From assembly GCA_040404065.1 (NCBI GenBank), contig JBBAJM010000001.1: 64,000 nt of DNA. One strand, written 5' to 3'. The translations under genes and the position numbers were made by a program. The stretch's first letter is position 1, and every line of letters starts with the position of its first letter. The stretch comes from Fontibacterium sp040404065 (GTDB taxonomy: Bacteria; Pseudomonadota; Alphaproteobacteria; Pelagibacterales; Pelagibacteraceae). The notes under the pieces are model-generated. The model had not been told where the DNA came from. It ran no database searches and saw nothing but the letters and a program-made list of their open reading frames with translations. Of this stretch, positions 43,462 through 50,852 are shown piece after piece.

Positions 43462-44062
43462 GCACATCCTGTGCAATTTCTGTTAGATGCCAAGTAGGAT
43501 CTTCAGAGTTAAGGTCTCTTGAAAAAATCCAAACATCGTTGACTGTTTGAATTTCCTCTGGGCTTCCTTCTACAATATTATTATCTTTGTCTTTGACGCA
43601 GGATATAATCTCACTAATGAATCTGGTCTTAACTGTGTAAAAAGTACCCTTTTTATCTATGTTCTCTATTTTTGCTTTTTTAATGCCAATAAATGTAAAT
43701 TGATTAACATATTTTTTGTTTTTTCTTTCATCGAGAACACTAACAAAATTTTTAAATACTTCAGATGAAGTTAAATCTTTTAAAGTTGTTTTGTCAGCTG
43801 CTGCAAATGCATTAACTATCATTTCGTAAGCTGCTTGAGCACCTTTTAGAAAGGTCTCTTCTTTAAATTCTTTTGAATTAATATTTTCTTCAACTTTATT
43901 TGAATGAGCATCTTCAAATTGAGCCTCGACTACAGAGGTATGTTTGGCTCTAATAGCGCTATCTTCTGCGCCTTTACCAAGCACGCTTCTAAGTCTTAGA
44001 ATAATAATACCAGCAACTATTGCTAATAATACGATGTCTATATATCCAAAATTATCATTCAT
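43448..44062 (-). CDS. Tim44-like membrane protein (TimA type)
   Basis: 204 residues. One N-terminal hydrophobic segment (YIDIVLLAIVAGIIILRLRSVLG, about residues 6-28) is followed by a linker and the Tim44/MRP-L45 NTF2-like domain (about 70-204; QAAYEMIVNAFAAADKTTLKDLTSSEVFKNF, ending WHLTEIAQDVHG). Mitochondrial Tim44 tethers the import motor. The bacterial function is not settled. It is divergent from secB. mltA is commonly found between this gene and smr in alphaproteobacteria but is absent here. Confidence 0.9.
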   Translation of the reverse strand: MNDNFGYIDIVLLAIVAGIIILRLRSVLGKGAEDSAIRAKHTSVVEAQFEDAHSNKVEENINSKEFKEETFLKGAQAAYEMIVNAFAAADKTTLKDLTSSEVFKNFVSVLDERKNKKYVNQFTFIGIKKAKIENIDKKGTFYTVKTRFISEIISCVKDKDNNIVEGSPEEIQTVNDVWIFSRDLNSEDPTWHLTEIAQDVHGKE

Positions 44063-44159
44063 TTAATAGTATTTTAGATTAAATAGTTCAAAAATAATAC
44101 ATCTAAATTTAGATCGAATTAGATGATATTTAATATAAAAATAAAATTATATTTTTAAG

Positions 44160-44618
44160 ATGGAAATAGAGATTAAAAATAATTCTAGATATCAAATCAT
44201 CGCGCACTACATAAAAGATCTGTCTTTTGAAATTCCCTCTTCAGAGTCTTTTGTAAACGCCGCGCAGAATCTTGATAAATACGAAGCAAAAATTGATATA
44301 TCAAACAAGCCATTGAAAAATGGGATGCTTGAACTAAATTGTAAAATTTTTTTTGAGGCTCCTAAAGAAATTATAGATAAAATTCATGCTGAAATATGTA
44401 TGGCAATTATATTTAAGATTATTGATACTCAATTAAACTCTGAAGAGATAAAAAGAATTATTCTTGCTGAAATTCCAGATTTATATGGAAAAAAAATGAC
44501 AGATCTTATTACTGATTTATTCCACAAATCAGGATTTAAAGAATTTAAATTTAAAAAAGATATTAATTTTGCAGAACTTTACGAGCAACAATTTTCTAAT
44601 CTAAAGCAAAAGAATTAG
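44160..44618 (+). CDS. secB: Protein-export chaperone SecB
   Basis: 152 residues, the normal SecB length. IIAHYIKDLSFEIPSSESF is the conserved opening, and the acidic/hydrophobic peptide-binding core follows. The late LAEIPDLYGKKMTDLI region is weakly conserved. It keeps preproteins unfolded and delivers them to SecA. Its position between dnaQ and the Tim44-like gene is the usual alphaproteobacterial one. The 3' end overlaps dnaQ (convergent) by 23 bp. Confidence 0.85.
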   Translation: MEIEIKNNSRYQIIAHYIKDLSFEIPSSESFVNAAQNLDKYEAKIDISNKPLKNGMLELNCKIFFEAPKEIIDKIHAEICMAIIFKIIDTQLNSEEIKRIILAEIPDLYGKKMTDLITDLFHKSGFKEFKFKKDINFAELYEQQFSNLKQKN

Positions 44619-45267
44619 AAATATTTTTTTTTAAAAATTTTTTATATTCTTCCATTTGTTCTTCTGAAATCTTGTTAACTATTCCATCACCTTTTATGCC
44701 AACTAATCTCTGTTTATTATCAAAATTTTGATCATTTGAATTCAAATCAAGTGTAAGTTCTTTTTTGTCGACCAGTTCAATATAAACTTTAGAAAGTAGG
44801 TGGCAGTCTAATAATGCGGAATGTTTTTCTCTTGCTTCAATATTAATCTTAAATCTTTTACATAAAGCATCTAAACTATTACCAACGCCGGGAAATTTTG
44901 ACCTTGCAATTTGGAGTGTATCTACAATATCGGATTTTAAAATAGACTTAAGATTTAGTCTTTTAAATTCGTTATTTAAGAAACCAAGGTCAAAGTCAGC
45001 ATTATGAATAATAAGTTTTTTATTTTTTATAAAATTAATAAAATTTTGGGCCACATCCTTAAATTTAGGTTTTGTTGCCAAAAACTCATCGGAATATCCA
45101 TGCACTCTAAAAGCATCTTCCGAAACTTTTATTCCTGGATTTATAAAAGAATGAAAAATATTTTTGGTTGGAATGTAATTACTAAGCTCAACACAAGCGA
45201 TCTCGACTATCCTATCCTTTTCTGCAGACAAACCTGTAGTTTCAGTATCAAGTATAACTTCAATCAT
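44596..45267 (-). CDS. dnaQ: DNA polymerase III epsilon (proofreading) subunit
   Basis: 223 residues. DEDDh 3'-5' exonuclease: VILDTETTGLSAEKDRIVEIACVEL (Exo I), IIHNADFDLGFLNNEF (Exo II) and REKHSALLDCHLLSKVY (Exo III with the catalytic His). It proofreads for the replicative polymerase. A clamp-binding-type tail may lie at the C-terminus but I cannot assert it. It overlaps coaE by 8 bp. Confidence 0.96.
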   Translation of the reverse strand: MIEVILDTETTGLSAEKDRIVEIACVELSNYIPTKNIFHSFINPGIKVSEDAFRVHGYSDEFLATKPKFKDVAQNFINFIKNKKLIIHNADFDLGFLNNEFKRLNLKSILKSDIVDTLQIARSKFPGVGNSLDALCKRFKINIEAREKHSALLDCHLLSKVYIELVDKKELTLDLNSNDQNFDNKQRLVGIKGDGIVNKISEEQMEEYKKFLKKNISNSFALD

Positions 45268-45844
45268 TTAATATAATTTTATTAATAATATTTTTTATTT
45301 GCAATTTAACTTTGTTTTTAGAATTGTTAAAAACCACAAAATTAGCATAAGTTTCTTTTATCTTCTCACTAAACTGCTGTTTTCTTAATATTTTTAAAAA
45401 CGATTCATCTAAATTCTTTCTTTTCGAGATTCTATTATTAAAAACTTTTGGTTTAGTCTTGATAAAAACAAATATATCAACAAATTTGTTTAATTTATTC
45501 TCTATTAAAAGAGGAATATCCAAAACAACTAATTTTTTATTTTTATTTTTTACTAAAAATTTAATTAATTCTTTCCTAACTAATGGGTGAATAATTCTAT
45601 TTAAAATCTTAAATTTTTTAGGGTATTTTTTAACAAACTCCCTAAGATCATCTTTGCTTATTCTGTTCTTATAAAGCTTTAGTTTAAAATACTTAGAAAT
45701 CTTCTTGCTTACAATTTTATTGCTTTTATAGATCTTAGCCACTTCTGCATCTGCGGAAAAAATATTAAATCCAAAGTTTCCAAAAATATTAGCGACAAAA
45801 GATTTACCAGAACCAATGGATCCTAAAATTCCAACTCTAACCAT
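45260..45844 (-). CDS. coaE: Dephospho-CoA kinase
   Basis: 194 residues. Last step of coenzyme A synthesis. P-loop GILGSIGSGKSFVANIFG at the N-terminus, then FSADAEVAKIY and RIIHPLVRKEL and the VLDIPLLIENKLNKFVD segment. Extremely Lys/Asn/Ile-rich, in line with the base composition. It overlaps aroE by 8 bp. Confidence 0.95.
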   Translation of the reverse strand: MVRVGILGSIGSGKSFVANIFGNFGFNIFSADAEVAKIYKSNKIVSKKISKYFKLKLYKNRISKDDLREFVKKYPKKFKILNRIIHPLVRKELIKFLVKNKNKKLVVLDIPLLIENKLNKFVDIFVFIKTKPKVFNNRISKRKNLDESFLKILRKQQFSEKIKETYANFVVFNNSKNKVKLQIKNIINKIILND

Positions 45845-46664
45845 TTATTTTCTTTCTTAATTTTTTATAAATATCTTTATTTACTTCTGGGTTTTTTTTA
45901 TTCCATATAAAGAAGGCTCTTTGAGCCTGGTAAACAAACATATCAAGACCTGTAAATGTGCGATGTCCATATTTTTTGGCATCCTTCAAAAACCTTGTAT
46001 TTTCAGGGTTATAAACTATGTCAACAACGTTAATTTTTTTATTAAAAATATCAAAATTAAATCTTAAGTCCTTATAACCAAGCAGTCCAAGACTTGTTGC
46101 ATTAATAAGAATTTGCACTTTTGCAAAAACTTTTGGATATTCATTCCATTTAACCGGCTGGACAATTTTCCCGAATTTTTTTTTCACAGGCTTTAATTTA
46201 GAAAATGTTCTATTTGTTATATAAATTTTTTTTACTCCTCTTTTGATTAAAGAAAGGATTATAGAAGGGGTTACCCCTCCAGCACCTATAATTCCTGCAA
46301 CTTTGATCTTTGTTTTAACTTGTTTTAAAATTCCATAAGAGAAACCATAAACATCGGTATTGTCACCAACTAATTTTTTTTTTTCTAGATAAACGGTATT
46401 AACTGATAAGGTTTTTAAAGCATCACCTTTTAGAATATTTAAAAATTTAATAACTCTACTTTTAAAAGGTATGGTTACATTAAGACCTTCGATTTTTTTT
46501 CTTCTTACCTCGTTTAAAATATTTTTTATCTTGGTATGATTTATTTTTAATTTTTTATACTCACAATTTAATTTAAGTTTTTTAAACCAATAATTATGCA
46601 AAAAGGGAGATAAAGAATGTTTTATTGGGTTACCAATAACTAAAAATTTTTTTTTATTTTTCAT
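45837..46664 (-). CDS. aroE: Shikimate dehydrogenase
   Basis: 275 residues. Reduces 3-dehydroshikimate with NADPH in aromatic amino acid synthesis. The shikimate-binding opening is GNPIKHSLSPFLHNYWF. LNVTIPFKSRV carries the catalytic lysine, VGDNTDVYGF the catalytic aspartate, and GAGGVTPSI the nucleotide-binding loop. It overlaps maf by 11 bp and coaE by 8 bp. Confidence 0.96.
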   Translation of the reverse strand: MKNKKKFLVIGNPIKHSLSPFLHNYWFKKLKLNCEYKKLKINHTKIKNILNEVRRKKIEGLNVTIPFKSRVIKFLNILKGDALKTLSVNTVYLEKKKLVGDNTDVYGFSYGILKQVKTKIKVAGIIGAGGVTPSIILSLIKRGVKKIYITNRTFSKLKPVKKKFGKIVQPVKWNEYPKVFAKVQILINATSLGLLGYKDLRFNFDIFNKKINVVDIVYNPENTRFLKDAKKYGHRTFTGLDMFVYQAQRAFFIWNKKNPEVNKDIYKKLRKKING

Positions 46665-47241
46665 TTATTTTATAGTAATTGATTAATTGCTTAATTGGCA
46701 TTCCCATAACAGAATATTCGTCTCCTTGGATTTGTTCAAATAATTCTTTGCCCTGGCCCTCAATTTGGTAAACACCATATTGTTTTATTGTTTCCAAACC
46801 CACTTTATCTAAATAGTTTTTAATAAATTCATCTGACAATTTTTTCATTTTTAAAATGACTTTTTCAGTATGCATCCACATAACCGCGTTATTTTTACTT
46901 AAACAAATAGAGCTAAATAGAAAATGACTATTTCCATTTAACTTTTGCATTAAATTAACGGCTGATTCCATATTCTCTGGTTTGTTAAATATCTTACCTT
47001 TAAAATCCAAAACCTGATCGGCACCCAAAACCATATCATTTATAAACTTGCTGCTTATTTTTTTTGCTTTTGTTTCTGCGAGAGCTCGTGAAATATCAAA
47101 AGAAGTGAACCTCTCATTTAACAATGAATTTTTTATTTCATCCTCATCTATGCCTGCCGGAATAACTCTAACATTAAAACCATGATCTTTTAATATTTTT
47201 AGCCTTATCCCGCTTGCGGATGCTAAAATTATATCTTTCAT
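46654..47241 (-). CDS. maf: Maf-family nucleotide pyrophosphatase
   Basis: 195 residues. Starts IILASASGIRLKILKDHGF (Maf signature), with VLGADQVLDFKGK and IEGQGKELFEQIQGDEYSVMGMP. Maf proteins hydrolyse modified or non-canonical nucleoside triphosphates. It overlaps the ppsR gene end by one base and aroE by 11. Confidence 0.95.
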   Translation of the reverse strand: MKDIILASASGIRLKILKDHGFNVRVIPAGIDEDEIKNSLLNERFTSFDISRALAETKAKKISSKFINDMVLGADQVLDFKGKIFNKPENMESAVNLMQKLNGNSHFLFSSICLSKNNAVMWMHTEKVILKMKKLSDEFIKNYLDKVGLETIKQYGVYQIEGQGKELFEQIQGDEYSVMGMPIKQLINYYKINEK

Positions 47242-48056
47242 TAACTGTTTTTTATTTCGTATATCTTTATGATTGAGGCTGCAATTTCTTCAACTGATTT
47301 TCTTGTAACGTCAATTGTTGGAATGTTGTTTATTTTAAAAATTTTTCTACTTTCTTCAAGCTCATCTTTGATTTTATCTAGATCAACATAAGAGGTGTGC
47401 TTATCTTCACTTAAAGTGTTAAGCCTATTTTTTCTTATATCAACAAGCCTGTCTGGATCAGCCACAAGCCCCACTATTGTTACTTTTTTATTTTTTAAAA
47501 CTTCTTCCGGTATCTTTTGGTTCGGAACCATTGGAATATTCGAGGATTTAAAGCCTTTATTCGCAAGATAGATAGTAGTCGGCGTCTTGCTTGTTCTGCT
47601 AATTCCTAAAATAATTATATCTGATTCCAAAATAGTTTCTAATTTCTGCCCATCATCATGCTCGATGCTAAACTGCATTGCTGATATTTTTTTATAATAT
47701 TCTTTATTTAAGGCGTGTTGACCGCTGGGTTTATGATTTGCTTTTCTATTTAAAACCTCTTCAAATTTGGGAATTAAATAATCCAATACTCCAAAACAGG
47801 GGATTTTATTTTTTTTTGTTTCTTCTATTAAAACAGAGGTGATGGGGATCTCGACTAACGTATACAAAATTATTGGATTTCCTAATTTATGACACTTATC
47901 TAACAATGTTTTAATTTGGGCCTCAGTCCTAACAAAAGAGAAATGGTGGAGAGTGTTATTAAAATTTTCAAATTGCGCTTTTAGTGCCAAAAATATCCTA
48001 TCTAGTGTTTCCCCGGTTGAATCTGAAACTAAAAAAACATTATATTTTCTGTTCAT
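47241..48056 (-). CDS. ppsR: PPDK regulatory protein (DUF299 kinase/pyrophosphorylase)
   Basis: 271 residues. VFLVSDSTGETLDRIFLALKAQF is the family opening and IIILGISRTSKTPTTIYLANKG carries the P-loop-like motif. Family members phosphorylate and dephosphorylate pyruvate phosphate dikinase or PEP synthase. I believe this is the family of the Rickettsia RP001 protein, known as one flank of alphaproteobacterial oriC (recalled knowledge). It is the last gene before the proposed origin and is transcribed away from it. Confidence 0.93.
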   Translation of the reverse strand: MNRKYNVFLVSDSTGETLDRIFLALKAQFENFNNTLHHFSFVRTEAQIKTLLDKCHKLGNPIILYTLVEIPITSVLIEETKKNKIPCFGVLDYLIPKFEEVLNRKANHKPSGQHALNKEYYKKISAMQFSIEHDDGQKLETILESDIIILGISRTSKTPTTIYLANKGFKSSNIPMVPNQKIPEEVLKNKKVTIVGLVADPDRLVDIRKNRLNTLSEDKHTSYVDLDKIKDELEESRKIFKINNIPTIDVTRKSVEEIAASIIKIYEIKNS

Positions 48057-48061
48057 GGATA

Positions 48062-48070
48062 TGTGGATAA
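48062..48070 (-). promoter_or_regulatory. DnaA box, perfect
   Basis: TGTGGATAA, the reverse complement of TTATCCACA, the consensus DnaA binding sequence. It lies 6 bp from the ppsR start codon. A degenerate TGTTTATAA follows at 48072-48080 and a near-consensus TTATACACT at 48088-48096, giving a possible three-box cluster. Confidence 0.7.
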
Positions 48071-48147
48071 ATGTTTATAAACGTAGTTTATACACTTGTA
48101 GTTTTAAAATTAACAAGCATTAACACTTAATAAAATATTGTTATTGA

Positions 48148-48231
48148 ATTAATAACATTAATAACTTGTTATTTTTAATTTTTAATATCGTTAATAACTT
48201 TAGATAATTGTTAAAATTACAAAGTTATTAA
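48148..48231. repeat. TTAATAAC repeats in the candidate origin
   Basis: The octamer TTAATAAC occurs at 48149-48156, 48158-48165 and 48191-48198, and in inverted orientation (GTTATTAA) at 48224-48231. The first two form a tandem 9-mer, ATTAATAAC twice. The repeats could be protein-binding sites or an AT-rich unwinding element. Confidence 0.6.
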
Positions 48232-48255
48232 AGAAAATTCATTAACAACAAAGTG

Positions 48256-48270
48256 TTAACAAAGTGTTAA
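48256..48270. promoter_or_regulatory. TTAA-N7-TTAA site (CtrA-type)
   Basis: TTAACAAAGTGTTAA fits the CtrA consensus TTAA-N7-TTAA exactly and overlaps a tandem ACAAAGTGTTAA repeat. CtrA silences the origin in Caulobacter. In DNA this AT-rich the match could occur by chance, so this is a lead rather than a call. Confidence 0.35.
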
Positions 48271-48301
48271 TAAAAACATAAACACATTACTAACAGAACC
48301 A

Positions 48302-48307
48302 TATAAT
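48302..48307 (+). promoter_or_regulatory. Possible -10 box of the hemE-hemH-hemJ unit
   Basis: TATAAT is 26 bp upstream of the hemE ATG at a sensible distance for a short leader. No recognisable -35 element is present 17 bp further upstream, so the assignment is weak. Confidence 0.35.
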
Positions 48308-48333
48308 ACTACTATTTTAACTAATATTTATTA

Positions 48334-49344
48334 ATGAGTAGTTTGCTTAACTGTCTTTTACATAAAGAAAAAAATTTACCTATTTGGTTTATGCGCCAAG
48401 CAGGCAGATATTTACCAGAATATCAAAAAATAAGAAAAAAAAATAAAGATTTTATAAAATTTTGTTTAAATGTGAATGACGCTATGACCGTGTCTTTACA
48501 ACCAATAAATAAATTTGACCTAGATGCTGTTATTATTTTCTCAGATATTTTATTAATATTAAATGCGACAGGACAAAAAGTAGAATTCAAAGAAAACATT
48601 GGTCCAATTTTACATAAATATAATTCAAATAAATTTTACAACTTAAAAGATAAAGAATTTACTAATAATTTAACCAACGTTTACAAAATTTTAAAAAAAA
48701 TAAAAAAAAACATACCACAAGAAAAATCTTTAATAGGATTTGCAGGAGCACCCTGGACACTATTAGTCTATATGCTTAACCAAATGTCACCAAAAAAAAA
48801 TATAAATTTTTTAAAAAAAATAAAAAAAAAAGAAATAATAAAAATAATTAAAAGATTAGAACATTTAATTTTTATACATTGTGAAAAACAAATACAAGCA
48901 GGAGCAGATATTATACAACTATTTGATAGCTGGGCAGGTTTAATAAAAGAAAAAGACCTAAAAGAGTTTTGTATCAACCCAAACAAAAACATAGTTAGTA
49001 AAATAAAAAAAAAATACCCAAACAACCCAGTAATTTGTTTTCCAAAAGGAATTAATAAAAATATTAATTATTTTATAAAAGAAGTAAAACCGAACGGCAT
49101 CAGCATCGACCACGATATCGATCTTAATAAACTAGACTTAACCCAAAATATAACTTTTCAAGGTGGGTTGAACCCAAAGTTTTTATTAGGGAGTAATAAA
49201 AAAATGTTCAAAGAAGCAAAGAGATATTTAGATTTTTTTAAAAACAGGCCGTATATTTTTAATTTAGGACACGGAATATTGCCACAAACAAACCCCAACA
49301 ATGTTAAGAAGTTGGTTGATTTTGTGAGGAGTTATAATTTATGA
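48334..49344 (+). CDS. hemE: Uroporphyrinogen decarboxylase
   Basis: 336 residues. Decarboxylates uroporphyrinogen III to coproporphyrinogen III in heme synthesis. The N-terminal signature is PIWFMRQAGRYLPEY. GFAGAPWTLLVYML and IIQLFDSWAG follow, and FNLGHGILPQTNPNNV closes the protein. The coding DNA has long A tracts around 48780-48850. It overlaps hemH by 4 bp. Confidence 0.97.
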   Translation: MSSLLNCLLHKEKNLPIWFMRQAGRYLPEYQKIRKKNKDFIKFCLNVNDAMTVSLQPINKFDLDAVIIFSDILLILNATGQKVEFKENIGPILHKYNSNKFYNLKDKEFTNNLTNVYKILKKIKKNIPQEKSLIGFAGAPWTLLVYMLNQMSPKKNINFLKKIKKKEIIKIIKRLEHLIFIHCEKQIQAGADIIQLFDSWAGLIKEKDLKEFCINPNKNIVSKIKKKYPNNPVICFPKGINKNINYFIKEVKPNGISIDHDIDLNKLDLTQNITFQGGLNPKFLLGSNKKMFKEAKRYLDFFKNRPYIFNLGHGILPQTNPNNVKKLVDFVRSYNL

Positions 49345-50354
49345 GTTTTGATTTGGAAAAAATTAATCACCCTAAGATAAAGTTTGGCAAAACAGGGGTG
49401 TTGCTCGTCAATCTTGGCACACCAGACACCACTGGTTGGTGGGACATTAGAAAATATTTAAAAGAGTTTTTATCAGACAGGAGAGTTATAGAACTAAACC
49501 CGATTATTTGGCAAATAATTTTAAACTTATTTATATTAACCTTTAGGCCCTCAAAAACAGCTCATGCTTATAAAAAAATTTGGATGAATGACATTAACCA
49601 ATCGCCACTTAGGTATTATACGGATAGTCAGGCAAAAAAATTAAAGAACAAAATTGGAAGCAATAATATTATCGTTGATTATGGAATGAGATATGGAAAT
49701 CCAAGTTTAAAAAGTAAATTAGACTTTTTAAAAAAAGAGGGTTGTGAAAAAATTATTATTTTTCCTTTATACCCACAGTATGCATCCGCAACTACAGCAA
49801 CCGTTTGTGACGAAGTTTACAGAAACTTGATGGACATGAGATGGCAACCGGGCCTGCAGGTAATACCTCATTATGAGAGCGAACCTCTTTTTATCGACGC
49901 TCTTGTTAAAAGTATAAAAAAAAAAATATCAGAGATAAAATGGAAACCAGATTTAATTATCGCTTCTTACCACGGCGTACCAAAAAAATATTTTACAAAA
50001 GGAGATCCCTACCATTGTTATTGTCATAAAACGACAAGACTAATGAAAGAAAAATTTAACGAGATCTCAATCGAGACAACTTTCCAGTCGCGTTTTGGTC
50101 CACAAGAATGGCTACAACCTTACACTGATAAAACTTTAGAAAAGTTACCAAAAGAAGGAAAAAAAAATGTACTAGTGATATGCCCAGGATTTTCATCGGA
50201 CTGTGTTGAAACTTTAGAGGAGATGGCCATTCAGGGCAAAGAAAGTTTTTTAGAAAGCGGCGGTGTAAACTATGACGTCGTTCCTTGCTTAAATGACAAT
50301 GATGACCATATAAAAATGATGGAGTTTATTGTTAAAAAATATTTAATTAATTAA
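49341..50354 (+). CDS. hemH: Ferrochelatase
   Basis: 337 residues. Inserts Fe2+ into protoporphyrin IX. GVLLVNLGTPDTTGWWDIRKYLKEFLSDRRVIE is the family opening. IIASYHGVPKKYFTKGDPY holds the catalytic histidine, and FQSRFGPQEWLQPYTD follows. It overlaps hemE by 4 bp and hemJ by 1 bp (TAATG), so the three are coupled. Confidence 0.97.
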   Translation: MSFDLEKINHPKIKFGKTGVLLVNLGTPDTTGWWDIRKYLKEFLSDRRVIELNPIIWQIILNLFILTFRPSKTAHAYKKIWMNDINQSPLRYYTDSQAKKLKNKIGSNNIIVDYGMRYGNPSLKSKLDFLKKEGCEKIIIFPLYPQYASATTATVCDEVYRNLMDMRWQPGLQVIPHYESEPLFIDALVKSIKKKISEIKWKPDLIIASYHGVPKKYFTKGDPYHCYCHKTTRLMKEKFNEISIETTFQSRFGPQEWLQPYTDKTLEKLPKEGKKNVLVICPGFSSDCVETLEEMAIQGKESFLESGGVNYDVVPCLNDNDDHIKMMEFIVKKYLIN

Positions 50355-50785
50355 TGAGTCTTTATTTAACTTTAAAAGCATTACATGTAGTAGCCGTCAT
50401 TTCTTGGATGGTCGGCCTTTTATATTTGCCTAGATTATTCGTGTACCATGTTGAAAATAATAATTTTGAATCTGTAAAAGTTTTTAAAATTATGGAAAAA
50501 AGATTAATGAAAATAATTATGAACCCGGCGATGATTGTTACTTGGTTAACAGGCTTGTCAATCTTGTGGGTTCTGGGATTTAATACTATCTTTTCTTTGT
50601 GGTTATCGATCAAATTTTTATTTGTAATTATTCTTTCCGGGTATCATGGTTTTTTATCTAAATGTTTGAAGGATTTTGCACTAGATAAAAATACTAGAAG
50701 CTCAAAATTTTTTAGGTTTATAAATGAAATACCAACTATAATACTGATAATCATTGTTTTTTTAGTTATCTTTAAACCCGCTTGA
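50354..50785 (+). CDS. hemJ: Protoporphyrinogen IX oxidase HemJ
   Basis: 143 residues with four hydrophobic segments. LKALHVVAVISWMVGLLYLPRLFVYH contains the conserved His and Arg of HemJ (UPF0093), and MEKRLMKIIMNPAMIVTWLTG the second conserved part. HemJ supplies the step between HemE/HemN or HemF and HemH where hemG/hemY is missing. Placement right behind hemH supports the assignment. Confidence 0.92.
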   Translation: MSLYLTLKALHVVAVISWMVGLLYLPRLFVYHVENNNFESVKVFKIMEKRLMKIIMNPAMIVTWLTGLSILWVLGFNTIFSLWLSIKFLFVIILSGYHGFLSKCLKDFALDKNTRSSKFFRFINEIPTIILIIIVFLVIFKPA

Positions 50786-50852
50786 AATATAAGTTAATAG
50801 CTGTTATATTATTTTCCACACCTAAAGTTTCACAAGACAATCCCAAAACACA

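Larger units (their letters stand above)
48057..48333. other. Candidate chromosomal replication origin (oriC) between ppsR and hemE
   Basis: A 277-bp non-coding, extremely AT-rich stretch between divergent genes. It has a perfect DnaA box (48062-48070), a near-match TTATACACT (48088-48096), four TTAATAAC motifs and a TTAA-N7-TTAA site. The closest genes on each side are transcribed outward, and parS/parAB and mnmG lie 19 kb away. The hemE/DUF299 flanks are those of the Caulobacter and Rickettsia origins (established knowledge). dnaA is not in the window. Function is inferred, not shown. Confidence 0.65.

Noticed and set aside
48780..48850. Long A tracts in hemE as possible frameshift or phase-variation sites
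   Set aside because: Homopolymers of this size occur throughout this AT-rich window and hemE reads through intact with normal length.
50815..50840. TTTTCCACA and GTTTCAC strings upstream of rho as a DnaA box or parS half-site
   Set aside because: The first has a mismatch and no neighbouring boxes, and the second lacks the palindromic other half. Both are likely chance.
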